A stretch of DNA of 11,498 bases from an uncultured Eubacteriales bacterium (GTDB lineage: Bacteria; Bacillota; Clostridia; Oscillospirales; Acutalibacteraceae). Position numbers and translations under genes: made by a program. The notes below the pieces were generated by a model that was not told the DNA's origin, did not search any database, and was given only the letters and a program-made list of their open reading frames with translations. Position 1 is the first letter of the stretch; the number at the start of each line of letters is the position of its first letter. The stretch spans positions 1 through 11,498 of the forward strand of contig ONWI01000110.1 of NCBI GenBank assembly GCA_900321515.1. Reading direction: 5' to 3'. Positions 1 through 6,898 of this stretch are shown here, piece after piece.

Positions 1-7
1 CAGAGAT

Positions 8-193
8 TCAAGTGTCCAATTCCGCGTAATACAGAATATTCGTGTCGGTGTCGTAAACCGCAAGCGTGAAGTTGTACGACGGCCGGCTTTCGTCAAGCAG
101 CATGGAAGCGTCCTTCGGGTCGGTTGCGTAGCTGTGGCGGTCGCGGAAAAAGTAATAGCCGTTTTCAACCTTTTTAATAACAGGGTGGTTTTT
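8..193 (-). pseudogene. Possible C-terminal remnant of an unidentified minus-strand protein
   Basis: Reading leftward on the minus strand, this stretch encodes a protein-like tail rich in aromatic residues that ends ...TNILYYAELDT before a TGA at 10-8. Its third codon positions are GC-rich, like those of the real genes here. The opposite-strand reading of the same codons is a low-complexity Val/Arg-rich string that looks like a shadow. No ATG, GTG or TTG suits as a start near the right edge, and extending further right runs into the clearly real HD-domain gene on the other strand. I therefore read it as a 5'-truncated remnant. The right boundary is approximate. I do not recognise the family, and it could still be a chance open frame. 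Confidence 0.33.
182..188 (+). promoter_or_regulatory. Ribosome binding site deciding the HD-protein start
   Basis: AGGGTGG lies 8 bases before the ATG at 197. The reading frame is open all the way back to the window start, including a GTG at 134, but the upstream translation does not look like protein and no Shine-Dalgarno precedes that GTG. The site supports starting at 197. Confidence 0.5.
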
Positions 194-196
194 AAC

Positions 197-628
197 ATGA
201 TTTACACACCGGAAACCAAAAAGGCGATGCGCCTGATGTTTGAGGCGCACCGGGACGCGTGGGACAAAAGCGGAGTGCCGTATGTATTTCATCCGTTCCA
301 TGTCGCCGAGCAGATGGACGACGAGCCTTCCACGATAGTCGCTCTGCTTCACGACGTTGTGGAGGATACGGATTACACGCTTGACGACCTGCGCGAACTG
401 GGCTTTTCCGAGGAAGTCTGCGAGGCGCTCGATTACATGACCCACCGCGAGGGCGTGCCTTATTTGGATTATGTCAGGCGTATCAGGGAAAATCCCATTG
501 CGGTAAAGGTCAAGCTCGCGGACCTTGCCCACAACAGCGACCGCACGCGGTTTGACAGCATGACCGAGGCGGATTTCAGGCGGGAGCAAAAGTATCGCGA
601 GGCGATGGCGATATTGCGGGGCGAGTAA
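197..628 (+). CDS. Stand-alone HD-domain phosphohydrolase, (p)ppGpp hydrolase-like (RelA/SpoT HD family)
   Basis: A 143-residue protein consisting of essentially one HD domain. Motifs fit the RelA/SpoT/Mesh1 hydrolase fold: His32 in the HPFHVAEQM segment, His52-Asp53 in LLHDVVEDT with Glu56-Asp57 following, and Asp109...Asn113 in KLADLAHN. In the family these bind Mn2+ and place the catalytic water that removes the 3'-pyrophosphate of (p)ppGpp. No synthetase, TGS or ACT domain follows, and the length fits single-domain small hydrolases (Mesh1 is about 180 residues). The protein has no signal peptide or membrane span and should be cytosolic. It heads a tight gene run with a PfkB kinase (26-base gap) and dnaE. 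The fold and metal site are well supported. The substrate is inferred; other nucleotides or NADPH are possible, as reported for some family members. Confidence 0.82.
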   Translation: MIYTPETKKAMRLMFEAHRDAWDKSGVPYVFHPFHVAEQMDDEPSTIVALLHDVVEDTDYTLDDLRELGFSEEVCEALDYMTHREGVPYLDYVRRIRENPIAVKVKLADLAHNSDRTRFDSMTEADFRREQKYREAMAILRGE

Positions 629-654
629 GAAACACAGAAAGGATTTGTTGAAAA

Positions 655-1560
655 ATGTCTGCAAAAATATTTGTTTCGGGACTGCTTAATGTGGAGACAA
701 CCGTCTCGGTGAGAGGCTTCCCGATCAATTATTATCCGATAGACTTTCTGTCATTCGGAGTCAATTCCAATGTCGCCGGCGTGGGCTGCAATATAGCCAA
801 GGCGCTGACCGCGCTGGGGGACAGCGTGATACTCAATTCCTACACGGGCAGCGATGCCGAGGCGGAGAGAATCTTCGCCGAGCTGCGTGAGTACGGCATT
901 CCCACAGAAGGCGTCCGCCGCGAACTCAAAAGCACGCCGACGTCTGTCATCCTCTTTGACCGGGAGGGCAGACGTCAGATATACTGCGACCTCAAGGACA
1001 TTCAGGACCGCATGACTGACCCCGGATGTATGGACGGCGCACTCCGCAATGCCGACGCGGCGCTGCTCTGCAATATCAACTTCAACCGCGCCCTCATCAG
1101 AAAGGCGCGCGAAACCGGCAGGCTTACGGCGACCGACGTTCATGTACTGGGCGACGTCGAGGAGGATTACAACCGCGAATTCATGGAGAACGCCGACATC
1201 CTCTTCCTGAGCGACGAGGCGCTTCCCTGCGCGCCGGAGGAATTCATTCAAAGGCTGCATGAGCGCTATCACAACCGCGTCATCGTCATCGGCATGGGCG
1301 CGAAGGGCGCGCTGCTGCTCGATTCCGCCGCGAACCGGCTCGTCACCGTGCCGGCTTACAAGGACGCGAAGGTGGTCAACACCGTCGGCGCGGGCGATTC
1401 GCTTTTCTCCGCGTTCATGCATTATTACGTCAGGGGACTGTCCGCCGAGGACTGCCTGAAACGCGCCGTGATATTCGCCGGAATCAAAATAGGCTTCAAC
1501 GGAGCGGGCGTCGGGTTTTGCGGCGAAGACGAAATCGAAAGGATTATGGGTCAGAGATAA
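655..1560 (+). CDS. PfkB-family carbohydrate/nucleoside kinase
   Basis: A 301-residue ribokinase-like (PfkB) kinase that should transfer phosphate from ATP to a sugar or nucleoside in the cytosol. The N-terminal signature is at about residues 42-55 (GVGCNIAKALTALG, the usual Gly-rich, Asn-containing segment). The C-terminal signature NTVGAGDSLFSAF starts at Asn242, giving the anion-hole Gly-Ala-Gly (245-247) and catalytic base Asp248. VIGMGAKGALLLD at about 210-223 is the usual strand before the ATP site. Length is normal for the family (about 300). The start is set by AAAGGA (637-642) 12 bases before the ATG. It sits between the HD protein and dnaE (31-base gap), suggesting co-transcription. 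The substrate cannot be told from sequence: ribokinase, adenosine-kinase-like and pseudouridine-kinase-like enzymes share these motifs. Confidence 0.85.
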   Translation: MSAKIFVSGLLNVETTVSVRGFPINYYPIDFLSFGVNSNVAGVGCNIAKALTALGDSVILNSYTGSDAEAERIFAELREYGIPTEGVRRELKSTPTSVILFDREGRRQIYCDLKDIQDRMTDPGCMDGALRNADAALLCNINFNRALIRKARETGRLTATDVHVLGDVEEDYNREFMENADILFLSDEALPCAPEEFIQRLHERYHNRVIVIGMGAKGALLLDSAANRLVTVPAYKDAKVVNTVGAGDSLFSAFMHYYVRGLSAEDCLKRAVIFAGIKIGFNGAGVGFCGEDEIERIMGQR

Positions 1561-1591
1561 TCCACGATACTGAGGGAGGTCAGTTGAAAAA

Positions 1592-4500
1592 ATGTTCGCC
1601 CATCTTCATCTGCACAGCGAATACAGCCTGCTGGACGGAGCCTGCCGCATCAAGGAGCTTGTCGCCGCCGTGAAGGAACTGGGGCAGGAGGCTGTCGCCA
1701 TCACCGACCACGGCGCGATGTACGGGGCGGTGGATTTTTACAAGGAAGCCAAGAAGCAGGGCGTCAAGCCTATCATCGGCTGCGAGGTGTACGTGGCGCC
1801 CCGGAGCATGACCGACAAGACACACGGGGTTGATTCTGATTATTCCCATCTCGTGCTGCTGTGCGAGAATATGACGGGCTACCGCAATCTGATCAAGCTG
1901 GTGTCGCTCTCGTGGACCGAGGGCTTCTATGTCCGACCGAGAATCGACCGCCGTATTCTGGCGGAGCATTCGGAAGGGCTTATCGCGCTTTCCGCGTGTC
2001 TGGCGGGGGATATCCCAAAATTCCTGCTGAGCGGGGATTACGCCTCCGCGTACAGGCGCGCGCTGGAATACCGCGAAATTTTCGGCGCGGACAGCTTCTT
2101 CCTCGAACTTCAGAATCACGGCGTCGAAGACCAGATGACAGTCAGCGCCGGGCTGATACGTCTCCACAACGAGACCGGCATTCCGCTTGTGGTCACCAAC
2201 GACTGCCACTATATCCAAAAGAGCGACGCCCGCACGCATGAGATACTTCTCTGCATACAGACCAAGACCACGGTCAATGACCCCGGCGCGTTCCGGTTCC
2301 CGACGGATGAATTCTATCTCAAAAGCGAAGCGGAGATGCGTTCGCTTTTTCCCGACTATCCCGAAGCCGCCGACAACACCGTCCGCATTGCCGACCGCTG
2401 CCATGTGGAATTTGAATTCGGACAGACCAAGCTGCCGCATTTTGAGGTGCCGGGAGGGGAGGACCACGCGCTCTATCTGAAACAACTCTGTTACGACGGA
2501 CTCCGGGCGAAATACGAAAATCCCGACGACGAACGCCTGACTTCACGGCTGGAATACGAGCTTTCGGTTGTGGACAAAATGGGCTACACCGACTATTATC
2601 TCATTGTCAATGACTTCGTGCAGTACGCCAGGAACCATGACATCCCCGTCGGCCCCGGAAGGGGTTCCGGCGCGGGGAGCCTCGCGGCGTACTGCGTGGG
2701 GATCACCGACGTTGACCCCATGAAGTACGACCTTCTCTTTGAGCGCTTCCTCAATCCCGAACGTGTCAGTATGCCGGATTTCGACATTGATTTCTGCAAC
2801 GAGCGCCGGCAGGAGGTCATCAATTATGTCATCCGGAAATACGGCGCGGACAACGTGGCACAGATCATCACCTTCGGCACAATGGCAGCCAAGGCAGCCG
2901 TCCGCGACGTGGGACGCGCGCTGGGCCTGCCCTACAGCGTCCCGGACCGCATAGCAAAGATGATACCCGGCGCGCTTCACATCACCCTCAGGGACGCGCT
3001 CGCGAGTTCCGACGAACTTCGCAGGGAGTACGAGAACGACCCCCGGATAAGAGAACTGCTGGATATTTCCATGAGCCTCGAAGGAATGCCGCGCCATGCC
3101 TCCACCCACGCGGCGGGAGTGGTCATCACCCGCCTTCCCGTGAGCGAATATGTTCCTCTGGCGGTCAATGACGACGTTGCCGTCACGCAGTACACAATGA
3201 CCACGCTCGAAGAACTCGGACTGCTCAAAATGGACTTTCTGGGCATACGCAACCTGACGGTCATCAAGGACGCGGAAACCATGATACGCACGTCGCTTCC
3301 GGAATTCAGCGTCGGCAAAATCCCCTATGACGACCCGGAGGTCTTCCGGATGATGTCGGCGGGGGAGACGTCGGGAGTCTTTCAGTTCGAATCGGCGGGA
3401 ATGCGGAGCGTTCTTCAGCGCATGGAGCCGAAAAGCGTGGAGGACCTGACCGCCGTGCTGTCGCTCTACCGTCCCGGCCCGATGGCGTCCATTCCAAAAT
3501 ATATCGAAAACAGCAAAGACCCGTCCCGCATCCGTTATGACGACGAGCGGCTGAGGAGTATTCTCGACGTGACCTACGGCTGCATCGTCTATCAGGAGCA
3601 GGTCATGCAGATATTCCGGGCGCTCGCGGGCTATTCGCTGGGGCGGGCGGACGTTGTCCGCCGCGCCATGAGCAAGAAGAAGCACGACGTCATGAGCCGC
3701 GAACGGGAGGTCTTTCTGAACGGTCTCCGGGACGACGACGGAAACGTTATCGTCGAAGGCGCCGCCGCCCGCGGAGTCCATCGCGAGGCTGCCGAAAAAA
3801 TCTTCGCCGAGATGGAATCCTTCGCCTCCTACGCCTTCAACAAGAGCCACGCGGTCTGCTATGCCGTGGTGGCGTATCAGACGGCTTATCTCAAATGCAA
3901 ATTCCCAGGCGAATACATGTCGGCGCTGCTCACCAGCGTGCTTGACTGGCGGGGGAAGGTCTCGGAGTATATTGCCGAGTGCCGCCGCATGGGCATTCCC
4001 GTGCTTCCGCCGAGCATCAACGAGAGCGGCATCAATTTCACATACACCCCCCAGGGAATACGCTTCGGGCTGCTGGCGATAAAGAATTTGGGCAAGGGCG
4101 CGATAATTCGCATTCTCAGGGAACGTCAGGCGGGAGGGAAGTTCAGGAGATTCACGGAATTCTGCTCCCGCGCCTGCGGCGCCGAGGTCAACCGCCGCGC
4201 CGTCGAAAGCCTGATCAAGAGCGGCGCGCTGGACGGACTTGCCGACAACCGCCGCCAGATGCTGCTTTCGCTTGACAGGGTGATGGATTATCTGGAGGAG
4301 GACAGGCGGCACAATCTCGAAGGTCAGATGAATCTCTTCGGCGGCGAGGAAGCCGCGGGACAGGACATCGGACTCCCACAGACCGAGGAATTTCCTCTGG
4401 GCGTGCTGCTCGACATGGAAAAGGAAGTCACCGAGCTGTATCTCAGCTCCCACCCGCTGGAGGAATACGCCGGAACTGCCGCCGCAATCAACGCCTCTCC

Positions 4501-5137
4501 GATACTGGATATAATCGCGGGGGCGGATGACGAGACCGACACGCGCTATTGCGACGGAAGTAAGGTGCGGCTGCTCGCAATGATAGAAAAACTGAAGTTC
4601 AAGCTCTCCAAAAACAACGAGAGGATGGCGTTCGCGGACATTGAGGACCCCGGCGGCTCGCTTGAAATGATAATCTTCCCCAAGGTGCTTGCGGGCTACG
4701 GGAGGATAATATCCGAGCAGGTCCCGCTGATAATCGACGGACGCATCAGCCTGCGCGAGGAGGAAGAGCCAAAGATAATCTGCGAGAGGGTATTTTCCCT
4801 GTCGCAGGCGGGCAGTCTGCCGCCGGCAGAGCGTGATTCCCGCGGTCAGCCCCGGGATTATCACCGCCCCGCCCCGGAACGTCCGCGCCACGGGGGCAAT
4901 CCGATACTCTTTCTGCGCGTGCCGTCGATGGAGTCGGCGCAATGGGGGCGCGCGGTCAAGGTGCTAAGAATATTCGACGGAAATTCGCGGGTATTCGTGC
5001 GCTGCGCCGACACGGGACAGCTTGTGGAAGCTCCCGCGCAGTACCGCGTGATGATGAATAACGTCATGCTGGAGGAGCTTACCCGCATACTGGGCGAGGG
5101 CAATGTGGCAGTGCGGTATGAGAAAATTTTTATGTAA
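1592..5137 (+). CDS. dnaE: DNA polymerase III subunit alpha (DnaE)
   Basis: A 1181-residue C-family replicative polymerase. The N-terminal PHP domain (about 1-270) keeps the probable metal ligands His6, His8, Asp39-His40, Glu65, His86, Cys136, Asp204 and His206. The palm carries GPGRGSGAGSLAAYC and PDFDIDF with catalytic Asp396 and Asp398; the third aspartate is Asp548 in KMDFLGIRNLT. The internal beta-clamp motif is QMNLF (912-916). An OB-fold follows at about 985-1070, then a Pro/Arg-rich linker (about 1074-1103) and a C-terminal domain of the kind usual in Clostridia. Length slightly exceeds B. subtilis DnaE (about 1115). AGGGAGGT (1573-1580) sets the start. In Firmicutes DnaE commonly works beside PolC, extending primers on the lagging strand; whether PolC is present is not visible here. 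It is probably the last gene of the run beginning at 197, and pfkA follows. Confidence 0.97.
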   Translation: MFAHLHLHSEYSLLDGACRIKELVAAVKELGQEAVAITDHGAMYGAVDFYKEAKKQGVKPIIGCEVYVAPRSMTDKTHGVDSDYSHLVLLCENMTGYRNLIKLVSLSWTEGFYVRPRIDRRILAEHSEGLIALSACLAGDIPKFLLSGDYASAYRRALEYREIFGADSFFLELQNHGVEDQMTVSAGLIRLHNETGIPLVVTNDCHYIQKSDARTHEILLCIQTKTTVNDPGAFRFPTDEFYLKSEAEMRSLFPDYPEAADNTVRIADRCHVEFEFGQTKLPHFEVPGGEDHALYLKQLCYDGLRAKYENPDDERLTSRLEYELSVVDKMGYTDYYLIVNDFVQYARNHDIPVGPGRGSGAGSLAAYCVGITDVDPMKYDLLFERFLNPERVSMPDFDIDFCNERRQEVINYVIRKYGADNVAQIITFGTMAAKAAVRDVGRALGLPYSVPDRIAKMIPGALHITLRDALASSDELRREYENDPRIRELLDISMSLEGMPRHASTHAAGVVITRLPVSEYVPLAVNDDVAVTQYTMTTLEELGLLKMDFLGIRNLTVIKDAETMIRTSLPEFSVGKIPYDDPEVFRMMSAGETSGVFQFESAGMRSVLQRMEPKSVEDLTAVLSLYRPGPMASIPKYIENSKDPSRIRYDDERLRSILDVTYGCIVYQEQVMQIFRALAGYSLGRADVVRRAMSKKKHDVMSREREVFLNGLRDDDGNVIVEGAAARGVHREAAEKIFAEMESFASYAFNKSHAVCYAVVAYQTAYLKCKFPGEYMSALLTSVLDWRGKVSEYIAECRRMGIPVLPPSINESGINFTYTPQGIRFGLLAIKNLGKGAIIRILRERQAGGKFRRFTEFCSRACGAEVNRRAVESLIKSGALDGLADNRRQMLLSLDRVMDYLEEDRRHNLEGQMNLFGGEEAAGQDIGLPQTEEFPLGVLLDMEKEVTELYLSSHPLEEYAGTAAAINASPILDIIAGADDETDTRYCDGSKVRLLAMIEKLKFKLSKNNERMAFADIEDPGGSLEMIIFPKVLAGYGRIISEQVPLIIDGRISLREEEEPKIICERVFSLSQAGSLPPAERDSRGQPRDYHRPAPERPRHGGNPILFLRVPSMESAQWGRAVKVLRIFDGNSRVFVRCADTGQLVEAPAQYRVMMNNVMLEELTRILGEGNVAVRYEKIFM

Positions 5138-5170
5138 AACAGATAATCCTGAAAAAAATCCTGTTTTTTT
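5136..5170 (+). terminator. Weak candidate terminator after dnaE
   Basis: AAAACAG (5136-5142, overlapping the dnaE stop) can pair with CTGTTTT (5161-5167), followed by more T residues to 5170. The stem is only 7 bp and AT-rich, with an 18-base loop, so it would be weak. Its position between dnaE and the pfkA promoter is right for a terminator. Confidence 0.3.
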
Positions 5171-5182
5171 GGCAAAAAGTTG

Positions 5183-5210
5183 TTGCTAAATTCTGATAGT
5201 ATGCTATAAT
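5183..5210 (+). promoter_or_regulatory. Sigma-A-type promoter of pfkA with extended -10
   Basis: The -35 element is TTGCTA (5183-5188), followed by a 16-base spacer ending in TGC and then a perfect TATAAT (5205-5210). The TG one base before the -10 makes an extended -10. Transcription should begin near 5216-5218, giving a leader of about 72 bases before pfkA. This is the clearest promoter in the window and separates pfkA from the dnaE run. Confidence 0.82.
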
Positions 5211-5224
5211 GGGAATGAGCGTAT

Positions 5225-5249
5225 TGTCGGGAATATATTGTTTCCGGCA
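5225..5249 (+). promoter_or_regulatory. Hairpin in the pfkA 5' leader, or an operator
   Basis: TGTCGGGAA (5225-5233) pairs along all nine positions with TTTCCGGCA (5241-5249), with two G-U pairs and a 7-base loop. It starts within about 10 bases of the predicted transcription start. As RNA it could protect the 5' end or control translation; as DNA the inverted repeat could be a repressor site. Function is inferred; the pairing is seen directly. Confidence 0.5.
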
Positions 5250-5289
5250 GCGAATTGATACATAATCAGTTTTCAGGGAGGATATTATA

Positions 5290-6261
5290 ATGAGCAATCC
5301 TAATTCAATCGCGGTTCTCACCAGCGGCGGCGACGCACCGGGCATGAATGCCGCGGTCAGAGCGGTCGTCAGAACGGCTATCTTCAAGGGCATGGACGTT
5401 TACGGCGTCCAGAGAGGCTATAACGGCCTTATCACCGGCGAAGTGGTCAAGATGGATCTGAGAAGCGTTTCCGATATTATCCACAGAGGCGGCACCGTGC
5501 TGTATACTGCCAGAAGCCCCAAGTTCAGGACAGCCGAGGGCGTGAAGCAGGCTGCCGATTACTGCCGTGGACTCGGCATAAAGGGCGTTGTCGTCATCGG
5601 CGGCGACGGCTCCTACAGAGGCGCTCGCGACCTGACCCACGCCGGCATCCCCTGCGTCGGTCTGCCGGGAACCATCGACAACGACATCAGCTCCACCGAT
5701 TACACCATCGGCTTCGATACCGCTATGAATACCGCCATGCATATGGTGGACAATATCCGCGACACTTCGCAGTCCCATGACCGCTGCAGCGTGGTGGAGG
5801 TAATGGGCAGAAACGCGGGCTATCTGGCGCTTCATACCGGCATAGCGTGCGGCGCGACGGCTGTTCTGGTGCCCGAAGTGCCTTTTGATCTCAAGAAGGA
5901 CGTCGTTGCCAAAATTACCAGAACCCAGGCAACCGGCAAGAAGAATTTCATTGTTGTGGTTGCCGAGGGCGTAGGCGGCACGGAAACGATTGCCAAGCAG
6001 ATTCAGGAGCTTACCGGCATAGATACCAGAGCCACCATACTCGGCCATGTTCAGAGAGGCGGCTCTCCCACGGTGCGCGACCGCGTTCTTGCCACACAGA
6101 TGGGCTATCACGCAGTCGAGCTGCTTGAAAAGGGCATAGGCAACCGCGTGGTAGGCATCAAGGATGACAAGGTGGTTGACTTCGACATTGACAAGGCTCT
6201 CGAAATGCACAAGCCGTTCGAGGAAGAGCTTTTCAAGATTGCCGACGTTGTTTCCATCTGA
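5290..6261 (+). CDS. pfkA: ATP-dependent 6-phosphofructokinase
   Basis: A 323-residue glycolytic enzyme, normal for bacterial PfkA (about 320), converting fructose 6-phosphate and ATP to fructose 1,6-bisphosphate in the cytosol. GGDAPGMNA (13-21) is the N-terminal nucleotide loop. GGDGS (104-108) has Gly107 where pyrophosphate-dependent enzymes carry Asp, supporting ATP as donor. PGTIDND (126-132) contains catalytic Asp130. EVMGRNAGYLAL and GHVQRGGSPT are the usual substrate-site motifs. AGGGAGG (5275-5281) sets the start 8 bases upstream. It has its own strong promoter and a terminator-like hairpin downstream, so it is probably monocistronic. Arg codons are mostly AGA, unlike CGC/CGG-rich dnaE, as expected for a highly expressed gene. 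Closeness of dnaE and pfkA is a known Firmicutes arrangement; pyk does not follow here. Confidence 0.97.
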   Translation: MSNPNSIAVLTSGGDAPGMNAAVRAVVRTAIFKGMDVYGVQRGYNGLITGEVVKMDLRSVSDIIHRGGTVLYTARSPKFRTAEGVKQAADYCRGLGIKGVVVIGGDGSYRGARDLTHAGIPCVGLPGTIDNDISSTDYTIGFDTAMNTAMHMVDNIRDTSQSHDRCSVVEVMGRNAGYLALHTGIACGATAVLVPEVPFDLKKDVVAKITRTQATGKKNFIVVVAEGVGGTETIAKQIQELTGIDTRATILGHVQRGGSPTVRDRVLATQMGYHAVELLEKGIGNRVVGIKDDKVVDFDIDKALEMHKPFEEELFKIADVVSI

Positions 6262-6285
6262 GAATATAGTATCATAATAACGTGG

Positions 6286-6340
6286 AAGGCAAGATTTTCT
6301 GTTGCAATATAGGAAAGCTTGCCTTTTGTCGGTTTTTTAT
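6286..6340 (+). terminator. Intrinsic terminator after pfkA, or attenuator in a purE leader
   Basis: AAGGCAAG (6286-6293) pairs with CTTGCCTT (6318-6325). After one A/G mismatch the stem continues with TTTTCT (6295-6300) against AGGAAA (6311-6316, one wobble), leaving a 10-base loop. T-rich sequence follows (TTTT ending at 6327, then TTTTTT at 6333-6338). This is the strongest terminator-like structure in the window. The stem lies 24 bases past the pfkA stop and 49 before purE. No convincing promoter lies between it and purE, so it could also act as a regulated leader structure. Confidence 0.65.
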
Positions 6341-6374
6341 GCGCGGTTTTAACCAAAGGAAAGGATTTTTGAAT

Positions 6375-6875
6375 ATGTCAAAAAAAGTTGCAATTGTCAT
6401 GGGCAGCGACAGCGATCTGCCCGTAGTCAAGCCCGCCGTCACTACTCTGAAGGAGTTCGGAGTGGAATATGAGGTCAGAGTCATGTCGGCTCACAGGACG
6501 CCCGACGCCGCCGCCGAATTCAGCAGGAACGCAAAGGCAAACGGCTTCGGCGTGATAATAGCTGCCGCGGGCAAGGCGGCCCATCTCGGCGGCGTGCTGG
6601 CGGCACACACCGTGCTTCCGGTCATCGGCATTCCGGTCAAATCCTCCACGCTGGACGGACTTGACGCGCTGCTTGCCACAGTCCAGATGCCGAGCGGCAT
6701 TCCGGTGGCGACAGTGGCAATTGACGGTTCGGCAAACGCGGCTCTGCTTGCGATACAGATGCTTGCGCTTTCGGACGAGCGGCTTTCGGATAAACTCGCC
6801 GCGTACAAAAGGAGCATGGCGGAGGGTGTTGCCAGAAAGGACGCGGCGCTTCAGGAAAAACTGAAGGATATGTAA
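6375..6875 (+). CDS. purE: N5-carboxyaminoimidazole ribonucleotide mutase, class I PurE
   Basis: A 166-residue PurE converting N5-CAIR to CAIR in purine synthesis. GSDSD (10-14) forms the phosphate-binding loop and SAHRTP (38-43) holds the catalytic His40. The segment AAGKAAHLGGVLAAHT (64-79) corresponds to the family's GGAAHLPG loop but has Lys67 and a Gly in place of Pro at 72. VKSSTLDGLDALLATVQMP and GIPVATVAI are canonical. The frame is open further upstream, but homology begins at ATG 6375, with AAAGGA at 6360-6365 giving a 9-base spacing. It opens the purE-F-M-N run. Class II PurE, which uses CO2 directly, has a different loop, so class I is favoured; that implies a PurK partner, which is not in this window. 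Confidence 0.95.
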   Translation: MSKKVAIVMGSDSDLPVVKPAVTTLKEFGVEYEVRVMSAHRTPDAAAEFSRNAKANGFGVIIAAAGKAAHLGGVLAAHTVLPVIGIPVKSSTLDGLDALLATVQMPSGIPVATVAIDGSANAALLAIQMLALSDERLSDKLAAYKRSMAEGVARKDAALQEKLKDM

Positions 6876-6883
6876 AAAATGAT

Positions 6884-6888
6884 GGAGG
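6884..6888 (+). promoter_or_regulatory. Ribosome binding site favouring a TTG start for purF
   Basis: GGAGG lies 10 bases before TTG 6899 but 19 before the in-frame ATG 6908. The TTG start is therefore preferred; either leaves a short propeptide (18 or 15 residues) ahead of the catalytic cysteine. Confidence 0.5.
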
Positions 6889-6898
6889 TTTTTACCGC

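Noticed and set aside
2543..4942. A 799-codon open frame antisense to dnaE on the minus strand
   Set aside because: It mirrors dnaE codons in register. The translation is rich in His, Arg, Val and Ala with no recognisable motif, as expected when GC-rich coding DNA is read backwards.
6262..6374. A purine (guanine/adenine) riboswitch ahead of purE
   Set aside because: The gap is long enough, but the conserved loop and junction sequences of the purine aptamer are not there; the only structure is the terminator-like hairpin.
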